From positions 3,906,001-3,970,000 of the forward strand of contig OZ220688.1 of NCBI GenBank assembly GCA_965116445.1: DNA of 64,000 bases, read 5' to 3'. The translations under genes and the position numbers were made by a program. This document shows, piece by piece, positions 58,013-64,000 of the stretch. This DNA is from Multivorans sp965116445 (GTDB lineage: Bacteria; Acidobacteriota; Thermoanaerobaculia; Multivoradales; Multivoraceae). Under the pieces are notes generated by a model, which worked only from the letters and a program-made list of their open reading frames with translations, searched no databases and was not told the DNA's origin. How positions within the stretch are numbered: position 1 is the first letter of the stretch; every line of letters begins with the position of its first letter.

Positions 58013-59956
58013 ATGATCCCCGTCAAAGCCGCGATCTCGGAGAGTGGCCGCGCCCATGTGGACGGCATGGATGCGTACCGGAGGCTCTACCGCGAGTCGA
58101 TCGAGGACCCGGACCGGTTCTGGCTCGACCAGGCCGCGACCCTCGACTGGTTCTCGGCGCCGGGGTCCGCCGGGCGCTGGGACTTCGACGCCGTCGACTT
58201 CGCCTGGTTCGAGGACGGCGAGCTGAACGCCTGCGTCAACTGCGTCGACCGCCACGCTGCGACGCAGCCAGACAAGACCGCCCTGATCTGGGTCGAGGAC
58301 GAACCGGGCCGCTACCGGCGGATCAGCTACCGCGAGCTGAAGCGCAACGTCTGCCGGGTCGCGAACGTGCTGACGTCGCTCGGGATCGGTCAGGGCGACC
58401 GGGTCTGCATCTACCTGCCGATGATCCCGGAGCTGGCCTACACGATGCTCGCCTGCGCCCGGATCGGCGCGGTGCATTCCGTCGTCTTCGCGGGGTTCTC
58501 CGCGGACAGCCTGCGCGAGCGGATCGTCGACGCGGGTTGCCGGCTGCTCGTCACCGCGAACGAGGGCCTTCGCGGCGGCCGGACGATCCCGCTCAAGGCG
58601 ACCTGCGATCAGGCAATCGACGGTCTGGACCTGGTCGAGCACATGCTCGTGGCCCGGCGGACGGACACGGAAGTGCCGATGACCGCAGGCCGCGACCTGT
58701 GGCTCCACGAGGAGACGGCGAAGCAGCGGCCGACCGCGCCGGTGGCTCGGCTCGACGCCGAGGCGCCTCTGTTCGTCCTCTACACCAGCGGCTCGACGGG
58801 AAGGCCCAAGGGTCTGCTCCACACGACCGGCGGCTACCTGCTGTACGCCTCGATGACCCACCGGCTGGTTTTCGATCACCACGACGACGACATCCACTTC
58901 TGCGCCGCGGACATCGGCTGGGTCACCGGGCACAGTTACATCGTCTACGGCCCGCTCGCCAACGGGGCGACGAGCGTGATGTTCGAGTCCGTGCCGACCT
59001 ATCCCGATCCGGGCCGCTACTGGCAGGTCGTGGACGATCTCGGCGTGACCCTCTTCTACACGGCGCCCACGGCGCTGCGGGCGATCGCACGCGAGGGCGA
59101 TCAGTGGGTCGAGGCGTACGACCGCGGTTCGCTGCGCGTGCTCGGGTCGGTCGGCGAACCGATCAACCCCGAGGTCTGGAAGTGGTACCACGATGTGGTG
59201 GGTGACGGGCGTTGCCCGGTCGTCGACACCTGGTGGCAGACGGAGACCGGCGGCATCCTGATCACGCCGCTGCCGGGCGCGACGCCGCTCGAACCCGGCT
59301 CCGCGACCCTGCCTTTCTTCGGCGTCGAGCCGGTCCTCGTGGATGCGGACGGCAACGAGCTCGAAGGCAACGGCCAGAGCGGCAACCTCTGCCTGAAGCG
59401 GTCCTGGCCCGGACAGGCGCGAACGATCTACGGCGACCACGAGCGCTTCGTCGAGACCTACTTCAGCACGTACCCTGGCATGTACTTCACCGGCGACGGC
59501 TGTCGGCGCGACGGGAACGGCTACTACTGGATCACCGGCCGCGTCGACGACGTCCTGAACGTGTCGGGACACAGGCTGGGCACCGCCGAGATCGAGAGCG
59601 CCCTGGTCGCGCACGACGCGGTCGCCGAGGCCGCCGTCGTCGGCTGCCCGCACGAGATCAAGGGCGTCGGCATCTACGCCTACGTCCTGATCACGCCCGA
59701 GGCGGAGAGCCGGGACCAGGCCGAGCTCGTGGCCGAGCTGCGCCAACAGGTGCGGACGGTCATCGGGCCGATCGCCACGCCGGACCACATCCACGTCGCC
59801 GCGGGTCTGCCCAAGACGCGCTCCGGCAAGATCATGCGCCGCGTCCTGCGCAAGATCGCCGCCGGCGAGTACGACGACCTCGGCGACGTGACGACGCTGG
59901 CTGAGCCCGCGGTCGTCGACGGTCTGGTCGAGGACCATCGCGCCGCGATGGGCTGA
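58013..59956 (+). CDS. acs: Acetyl-CoA synthetase
   Basis: AMP-forming acetate-CoA ligase (647 aa). N-terminal YRRLYRESIEDPDRFWLDQAATLDWF, P-loop FVLYTSGSTGRPKGLLHTTGGYLLYA, CAADIGWVTGHSYIVYGPLANGATSVMFE, PVVDTWWQTETGGILITPLPG, YFTGDGCRRDGNGYYWITGRVDDVLNVSGHRLGTAEIESAL, and the acetylatable Lys in LPKTRSGKIMRRVLRKIA. GAGGAG ribosome-binding site 7 nt upstream supports ATG 58013. A reversible-acetylation control of the C-terminal Lys is known for the family. Confidence 0.96.
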   Translation: MIPVKAAISESGRAHVDGMDAYRRLYRESIEDPDRFWLDQAATLDWFSAPGSAGRWDFDAVDFAWFEDGELNACVNCVDRHAATQPDKTALIWVEDEPGRYRRISYRELKRNVCRVANVLTSLGIGQGDRVCIYLPMIPELAYTMLACARIGAVHSVVFAGFSADSLRERIVDAGCRLLVTANEGLRGGRTIPLKATCDQAIDGLDLVEHMLVARRTDTEVPMTAGRDLWLHEETAKQRPTAPVARLDAEAPLFVLYTSGSTGRPKGLLHTTGGYLLYASMTHRLVFDHHDDDIHFCAADIGWVTGHSYIVYGPLANGATSVMFESVPTYPDPGRYWQVVDDLGVTLFYTAPTALRAIAREGDQWVEAYDRGSLRVLGSVGEPINPEVWKWYHDVVGDGRCPVVDTWWQTETGGILITPLPGATPLEPGSATLPFFGVEPVLVDADGNELEGNGQSGNLCLKRSWPGQARTIYGDHERFVETYFSTYPGMYFTGDGCRRDGNGYYWITGRVDDVLNVSGHRLGTAEIESALVAHDAVAEAAVVGCPHEIKGVGIYAYVLITPEAESRDQAELVAELRQQVRTVIGPIATPDHIHVAAGLPKTRSGKIMRRVLRKIAAGEYDDLGDVTTLAEPAVVDGLVEDHRAAMG

Positions 59957-59961
59957 GCCGG

Positions 59962-60002
59962 AGTCCGGCGCGCAATCCGGCGCGCAATCCAGCGCGAAGC
60001 GG
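59962..60002 (+). repeat. Three short 12-bp repeats between acs and the next gene
   Basis: GTCCGGCGCGCA, ATCCGGCGCGCA and ATCCAGCGCGAA follow each other directly. They match the ATCCGGCGCG core of the nested-palindrome element and look like a slipped fragment of it. Confidence 0.6.
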
Positions 60003-60028
60003 CCGGCGGCTACACTCGGAGCCGCACC

Positions 60029-61315
60029 ATGGCAGCGAAGGCAGACGATCCGTTCGAGCGCGGCCACGGCGCACGGTCGGATCCGAGCCGCGGGTTCGGC
60101 GCCCCGATACGGCTTCTGGTCGTCGCCGCCTGCGTCGTCGTCCTGGTCGCCGGTCTGCGTGCGGCGTCGTCCGTCATCGAGCCGTTCCTCATCGCGCTGT
60201 TCGTCGTGATTCTCAGCCTGCCGGTCCTGTTCTGGCTGAGCCAGCGAGTGCCGACGATGCTGGCGGTCGTCGGCACGATCCTGATGGATCTCGCCGTGCT
60301 CGCCGCCGTCGGATCCCTGGTGGGGACGACCGTCACTCAGCTTGCGGGCGACATGGACAAGTACCAGAGCCGGCTGATGGAGCTGGCCGACGACGGAGCG
60401 GCCTGGCTCGAGGAACGCGGACTCCATCCGGAATGGCTCGTCCCTCCGGACCGGGAGGCCGACGACGGGGCGGAGTCCGCTACCGACGGCGCGCCCGGGG
60501 CCGCCGCCGGCAGCCAGGCGTCGCGAGGCGGCGTGGATCAGGCGGCGACCGACGGCATTCGGTTCCTGTCGCCGGCCGGGAACCTTGCCGGCGAGAACGC
60601 CCAGCCGCGCGGGTTGCTGTCACGCCTGGATTCCAGCCTGCTCTTCGACTTCGCGAACCAGGCGCTCCGCTACACGGCGACGGCGCTCTCGTCGCTGCTG
60701 ATCATCTCGTTCATCGTGATCTTCATGCTGTTCGAGGCTTCCGCGTTCCGCGCCAAGGTGCGGCTCGCCTTCGGCGGCGACGAGGCCGAGGAGCGGTTCA
60801 CCCGGGTCATGCACGAGGTCAGGCACTACATCGGCATCAAGACGATGGTCAGCGCCGCCACCGGCCTGCTGATCGGTGCCTGGGTCGGGCTTCTCGGCGT
60901 CGACTTCTTCATCTTCTGGGGTCTGGTCGCCTTCGTCCTGAACTTCATCCCGAACCTGGGTTCGATCATCGCCGCCGTGCCGACCACCCTGCTGGCGATG
61001 GTTCAGATCGGCGTCGGCCGCGGACTCCTCGTCGCGCTCGGCTACCTGGTCGTGAACATGGTGATCGGCAACCTGATCGAGCCGCACCTGATGGGCCGCC
61101 GCCTGGGCCTTTCCACCCTGGTCGTCGTCCTGTCCCTCGTGTTCTGGGGCTGGGTCTGGGGTCCGATCGGGATGCTGCTGTCCGTGCCGCTGACGATGGT
61201 GCTCAAGATCATGCTCGAGAACACGGAGGAGTTTCGCTGGGTCGCCGTGCTGCTCGGCGACAGCCGGGCGGCAGAACGGATGGCGACGGCGTCGGGAGGG
61301 GATAGCGAGGAGTAG
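60029..61315 (+). CDS. AI-2E family transporter (PerM-like membrane protein)
   Basis: A 428-residue permease-like protein. N-terminal membrane spans (about 28-100: LLVVAACVVVLVAGL, FLIALFVVILSLPVLFWL, LAVVGTILMDLAVLAAV), a cytosolic segment with a Gly/Ala-rich insert (about 145-195), then SSLLIISFIVIFMLFEA, RHYIGIKTMVSAATGLLIGAWVGLLGVDFFIFWGLVAFVLNFIPNLGSIIAAVP and NLIEPHLMGRRLGLSTLVVVLSLVFWGWVWGPIGMLLSVPLTMVLKI. The latter is the family signature. Substrates of this family vary (autoinducer-2 export, ions); this one is unknown. Confidence 0.9.
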   Translation: MAAKADDPFERGHGARSDPSRGFGAPIRLLVVAACVVVLVAGLRAASSVIEPFLIALFVVILSLPVLFWLSQRVPTMLAVVGTILMDLAVLAAVGSLVGTTVTQLAGDMDKYQSRLMELADDGAAWLEERGLHPEWLVPPDREADDGAESATDGAPGAAAGSQASRGGVDQAATDGIRFLSPAGNLAGENAQPRGLLSRLDSSLLFDFANQALRYTATALSSLLIISFIVIFMLFEASAFRAKVRLAFGGDEAEERFTRVMHEVRHYIGIKTMVSAATGLLIGAWVGLLGVDFFIFWGLVAFVLNFIPNLGSIIAAVPTTLLAMVQIGVGRGLLVALGYLVVNMVIGNLIEPHLMGRRLGLSTLVVVLSLVFWGWVWGPIGMLLSVPLTMVLKIMLENTEEFRWVAVLLGDSRAAERMATASGGDSEE

Positions 61316-61318
61316 TCC

Positions 61319-61350
61319 CGGTTCTGGCCGGCATCCGGCGTGCGCGGCTT
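61319..61350 (+). repeat. Fragment of the nested-palindrome repeat after the AI-2E gene
   Basis: CGGTTCTGGCCGGCATCCGG then CGTGCGCGG, placed directly behind the stop codon and before the convergent gene. Only the central part of the element is present. Confidence 0.6.
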
Positions 61351-61353
61351 GCA

Positions 61354-62100
61354 CTACAGCAGCCCGGGGACGATAGCCCGCCGATGTCCCGGGTAGCCCG
61401 GAAACCTCTCCCGGTACCAGCGGCGCCTCCACAGAGCGCGCGGAATCAGGTTGGCCGCGGTCCACAGGGCGAACGCGAGTCCGGGCAGTGACCAGCTCAT
61501 CAGGGCGAAGCCGGTCCACTCGACGATCTCTCCCGCCAGATTGGGGCAGGAAACGAGGTTGAAGGGGCCGCCCCGCGGCAGGACGGCGCCGCCTGAGGCC
61601 TTCGCCCGCAACGCGGCCAGCCGGTAGTCCGAGGAGATGTTCAGGGCGGCCCCGGCGACGAAGAGGGTGGCGCCGGACACGAACCGCGGATCGGTGAACC
61701 AGTCCTGCGGATAGTCGGCGATCCGGGCGTTGAACCAGCCCAGCAGCACGCCGTTGACGAGGTTGAAGGCGAAACCCGAGGCGGCGGTGATCGCGGGCAA
61801 CGGGCGCGCCTGGCGCTGGACGAACCACGGCCACACCAGGGTGCGGTGGATGTAGTGGGCAAGCCACAGGGCGACCAGGACGTCGCCGACCGCGTGACGC
61901 TCGCCGGCCGCGAGGTAGACGACGGGGAACACGGCCAGGGCGGACAGTTCCATGAGGACCCAGCCCCAGCGCGCGTCGAGAGTCGGCCCCGGGGCTCGGC
62001 CGCCCAGCCGGCCGGTCGGGTCCTTTCCCACGAGAGCGTAGACCAGCACGGGCACGCTCAGCCCGCACCAGATCAGGACGGCGGGCGTGAACCAGGACAC
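61354..62100 (-). CDS. Steroid 5-alpha-reductase-like membrane oxidoreductase
   Basis: A 248-residue protein with about six membrane spans. The C-terminal half has the family pattern: YRLAALRAK, GGPFNLVSCPNLAGEIVEWTGFALMSWSLPGLAFALWTAANLIPRAL, WYRERFPGYPGHRRAIVPGLL (compare the steroid dehydrogenase C-terminal domain, which binds NADPH). Bacterial relatives have mostly unknown substrates (sterol, polyprenyl or lipid double bonds). No sterol genes are nearby. The gene stands alone on the minus strand, 16 bp after the vapC-like gene's stop. Confidence 0.8.
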   Translation of the reverse strand: MSWFTPAVLIWCGLSVPVLVYALVGKDPTGRLGGRAPGPTLDARWGWVLMELSALAVFPVVYLAAGERHAVGDVLVALWLAHYIHRTLVWPWFVQRQARPLPAITAASGFAFNLVNGVLLGWFNARIADYPQDWFTDPRFVSGATLFVAGAALNISSDYRLAALRAKASGGAVLPRGGPFNLVSCPNLAGEIVEWTGFALMSWSLPGLAFALWTAANLIPRALWRRRWYRERFPGYPGHRRAIVPGLL

Positions 62101-62116
62101 GGGAACGGTCGAAGGC

Positions 62117-62506
62117 TCAGGCCGGAGACGCTACCGTGAGACCGGCGTCGGCGGCGGCGTCCGCGAGGCGCCGGTCGTAGGTCACGACGGCGTCGAGCCC
62201 GTCCAGGGAGAGGGCGGTGGCCAGGTGGATGGCGTCCAGGCTGCGGAGATTTGGTGGCTCGAGCGAGGCGGCATGGGCAAGAGTCCGTTCGCCGAACCCG
62301 ATGAGGCTCATCCTCGACAGGATCCGCTGTGCATGCTGCAAGGCTAGCGGCGGCTTTTTCGCCCGGCGCAGGGCTCGCAACACCTCAACTTGCGCGAGCT
62401 TGCTGGAGACGTGCTCGCTGTGTTCCGCCAGATAGACGTGGAGCGCGTCCGACTCCGCTTCCGTGAGGACGAGCTTGACGATCGCAGAGGAATCCAGATA
62501 GAGCAC
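62117..62506 (-). CDS. vapC: PIN domain ribonuclease toxin (VapC-like)
   Basis: A 129-residue PIN domain: LYLDSSAIVKLVLTEAESDAL (first acidic residues), SSKLAQVEVLRAL (Glu), NLRSLDAIHLATAL (Asp pair) and AVVTYDRRLADAAADAGLTV. The four acidic residues that bind Mg are all present, so it looks active. VapC toxins cut tRNA or rRNA. I chose GTG 62506 because residues upstream are not conserved. The antitoxin-like gene lies 22 bp upstream. Confidence 0.88.
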   Translation of the reverse strand: MLYLDSSAIVKLVLTEAESDALHVYLAEHSEHVSSKLAQVEVLRALRRAKKPPLALQHAQRILSRMSLIGFGERTLAHAASLEPPNLRSLDAIHLATALSLDGLDAVVTYDRRLADAAADAGLTVASPA

Positions 62507-62528
62507 GGTCCGGCAGGGAGCTGCCTGG

Positions 62529-62840
62529 CTAGAGCCGGTCCTCGCGGTCCGCCAGCAGAGCATCGCTGACCTCCGTCGACGGCTCGCCCGGCAGCGGCGG
62601 CAGATCGAGCAGGTTTCCCACCGGCCTGGTCGCCCGCCCCTCGGCGATCAGGCGCTCCAGCGGCGACATCTCCTTGGGGAACGGCAGCAGCAGGCCCACC
62701 GGCTGGCCCCGGTCCGTGACCTCGAAGCGCTCGCCCCTGCGGATCCGGCGGACGTACACGCTGAGGTTCTGCCGCAGTTCGCGGATGCCGACCCGGGTTG
62801 TTTTCGCGGTCGGCTCGGTCGTGGCGGCTGGCTCGGTCAT
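62529..62840 (-). CDS. vapB: Phd/YefM-type antitoxin (VapB-like)
   Basis: A 103-residue protein with the Phd/YefM-type DNA-binding start RVGIRELRQNLSVYVRRIRRGERFEVTDRGQPVGLLLPFP and a less conserved C-terminus (EVSDALLADREDRL) that would wrap the toxin. It precedes the PIN gene, so the pair would be antitoxin-first and autoregulated. ATG 62840 starts MTEPAATTEPTAK; upstream in-frame codons overlap the suf promoter region and are unlikely. Confidence 0.85.
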   Translation of the reverse strand: MTEPAATTEPTAKTTRVGIRELRQNLSVYVRRIRRGERFEVTDRGQPVGLLLPFPKEMSPLERLIAEGRATRPVGNLLDLPPLPGEPSTEVSDALLADREDRL

Positions 62841-62910
62841 GATGACGCACACGGTAGCACATTGGTGCGCGAAGGCTCGCCGGCCCCTCAAGAAACCTGT
62901 CTCCTCCCGA

Positions 62911-62963
62911 TTGACACATGACCTTCCCGTGCTAGTCTCCAAATCGGGACTATAAGGGTCCCG
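62911..62963 (+). promoter_or_regulatory. Promoter and putative Rrf2-type operator of the suf genes
   Basis: TTGACA (62911-62916) with TAGTCT 16 bp later (62933-62938) reads as a sigma-70 promoter. Immediately downstream is the inverted repeat CGGGAC-TATAAGG-GTCCCG (62945-62950 / 62958-62963), near the expected transcription start. Rrf2 regulators bind such GGACTA-like palindromes, so SufR self-repression is likely. Binding is not shown. Confidence 0.5.
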
Positions 62964-63055
62964 GTTTAGCGGCGTCAGGCGCCGGGGGCTTTGATCGGAA
63001 GCGCCCAGGTTCCGCTTGCCGCATTGCCCGCCTCACGCGTCGACGACACACCGTC

Positions 63056-63517
63056 ATGATCCGACTGACCAAGCAAGCCGACTACGGCATCGTCCTGATG
63101 ACGCAGCTCGCGTCGACCGGGCAGTCCGCCGCCGCCGAGCTGGCGGCCCAGACCCACCTGCCGGCGCCGATGGTCAGCAAGATTCTCAAGCTGCTGGCCA
63201 AGGCCGGCCTGCTGGTGTCTCATCGCGGCGTGCACGGGGGCTACGAACTCGCGCGCTCGGCGGCGGAAATCAGCGTCGCGCACGTGATTTTCGCGCTTGA
63301 GGGCCCGATCGCCCTGACCGAGTGCAGCGAGCACTCGGAGCACGAGTGTTCGTACGAGGCGTTCTGCCGCGTCCGCGACAACTGGCAACGGATCAACCGC
63401 GCCGTGAGGGGAGCGCTCGAGGACATCACGATCGCCGAGATGGCCCGGCCTGACTTCATGGCCGGCGCCCCCGGCCGCGTCGCCGAGTCGCTGATTTCAC
63501 TGAGGACGACTTCCTGA
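63056..63517 (+). CDS. sufR: SUF system Fe-S cluster regulator (Rrf2 family, SufR/IscR-like)
   Basis: A 153-residue Rrf2 transcription factor. Winged-helix: MIRLTKQADYGIVLMTQLA, LPAPMVSKILKLLAKAGLLVSHRGVHGGYELAR. The cluster-binding loop has three Cys in LTECSEHSEHECSYEAFC, as in IscR-type sensors. It would sense Fe-S status and regulate the suf operon. Its stop overlaps the sufB start (TGATG). Confidence 0.9.
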   Translation: MIRLTKQADYGIVLMTQLASTGQSAAAELAAQTHLPAPMVSKILKLLAKAGLLVSHRGVHGGYELARSAAEISVAHVIFALEGPIALTECSEHSEHECSYEAFCRVRDNWQRINRAVRGALEDITIAEMARPDFMAGAPGRVAESLISLRTTS

Positions 63518-64000
63518 TGGCCACCGCCGCGGACACGATCGAAGCACTCGCCGAACGCGAGTACGAGTACGGCTTCGTCACCGACGTCGAGCAGGACACG
63601 GCGCCGCCGGGACTTAGCGAGGAGATCGTCGCCTTCATCTCGGCGAAGAAGAACGAACCCCAGTGGATGCTCGACTGGCGGCTGGACGCCTACCGGGGCT
63701 GGCTGAAGATGGCCGAACCGGAGTGGGCGAACGTGCGCTACGAGCCGGTCGACTACGAGTCCATCTGCTACTACGCCGCGCCGAAGAGCGACGACGACCG
63801 ACCGAAGAGCCTCGACGAGATCGACCCGGAAATCCTGGCGACCTACGAGAAGCTCGGCATCCCGCTCAAGGAGCAGGAGATGCTGGCCGGCGTCGCGGTG
63901 GACGCGGTGTTCGACAGCGTCTCCGTGGCGACGACGTTCCGCGAGAAGCTGTCGGAACTCGGGGTCATCTTCTGCTCGTTCTCCGAGGCGGTGCAGGATC
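63517..64000 (+). CDS. sufB: Fe-S cluster assembly scaffold SufB, N-terminal part (runs off the right edge)
   Basis: 161 codons are visible: EYEYGFVTDVEQDTAPPGLSEEIVAFISAKKNEPQWMLDWRLDAYRGWLKM, then WANVRYEPVDYESICYYAAPK and YEKLGIPLKEQEMLAGVAVDAVFDSVSVATTF. This is the conserved SufB start. SufB with SufC and SufD forms the scaffold for Fe-S cluster building under oxidative or iron stress. The beta-helix core and Cys lie outside the window. Confidence 0.95.
   Translation, partial: MATAADTIEALAEREYEYGFVTDVEQDTAPPGLSEEIVAFISAKKNEPQWMLDWRLDAYRGWLKMAEPEWANVRYEPVDYESICYYAAPKSDDDRPKSLDEIDPEILATYEKLGIPLKEQEMLAGVAVDAVFDSVSVATTFREKLSELGVIFCSFSEAVQD

Overview
The window is one contiguous, gene-dense, high-GC stretch of a bacterial chromosome around the replication-initiation genes. 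Gene content and order (rpmH-rnpA-yidD-yidC; tadA/ffs/dnaX-ybaB-recR; dnaA-dnaN-gyrB-gyrA; mreBCD-PBP2-rodA-rng; rpsU-mutS2-dnaG-rpoD; a SUF-type Rrf2 regulator before sufB) indicate a free-living, Gram-negative-type, rod-shaped bacterium. High GC, a DUF3467 gene and a Wzm/Wzt exporter fit Acidobacteriota (possibly a Thermoanaerobaculia-like lineage), but that placement is inference from general knowledge, not a search. No rRNA, prophage or CRISPR array was seen.

Layout. 1-2230 (minus): 5' part of yidC, yidD, rnpA, rpmH, a broken tRNA-Ser copy, two intact tRNA-Ser genes, tadA. 2279-5175 (plus): SRP RNA, dnaX, ybaB, recR. 5470-9105: a class III aminotransferase, then DegT-type aminotransferase and mutY on minus. 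9106-17603: candidate origin region, dnaA, dnaN, gyrB, gyrA (no recF between dnaN and gyrB). 17629-21361: transaldolase-like enzyme, M20 peptidase, CYTH protein, sugar nucleotidyltransferase. 21406-27460 (minus): threonine operon thrA-asd-(two mini-ORFs)-thrB-thrC. 27682-31513 (minus): ruvB, ruvA, a PpiD-like chaperone. 31648-38547: cell-shape operon mreB-mreC-mreD-mrdA-rodA and rng. 38604-43424: an unusual kinase/glycosidase-like fusion, Wzm/Wzt exporter and DUF3467. 43421-46735: acyl-CoA ligase (minus) and an IS110-family (IS1111-group) element. 46735-49391: yggS, zinc-ribbon protein, a CAT-anticodon tRNA, a lipoprotein. 49665-56068: rpsU, mutS2, dnaG, rpoD. 56258-64000: tRNA-Asn, pckA, acs, an AI-2E-type permease, a steroid-reductase-like membrane protein, a VapBC-like pair, a SUF regulator and the start of sufB.

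Most of the coding content is housekeeping. The interest lies between the genes. (1) At the asd/thrB junction the first 15 codons of thrB exist in three 59-bp tandem copies. Two are 20-codon ORFs linked by ATGA overlaps, and in their core the copies differ almost only synonymously. (2) A 58-bp tandem repeat at the entry to the Wzm gene encodes the same 18-residue peptide twice. (3) A family of 76-79 bp nested palindromes with 10-bp terminal inverted repeats sits after several genes. One copy is split by the IS1111-type element, so the empty target can be reconstructed exactly. (4) The kinase/glycosidase-like fusion upstream of Wzm/Wzt seems to lack its glycosidase acid/base residue and resembles, in position only, the chain-end modifying kinases of ABC-exported O-antigens.

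Start codons are best estimates; many genes overlap their neighbour by ATGA or TGATG, which fixes the start well in those cases.
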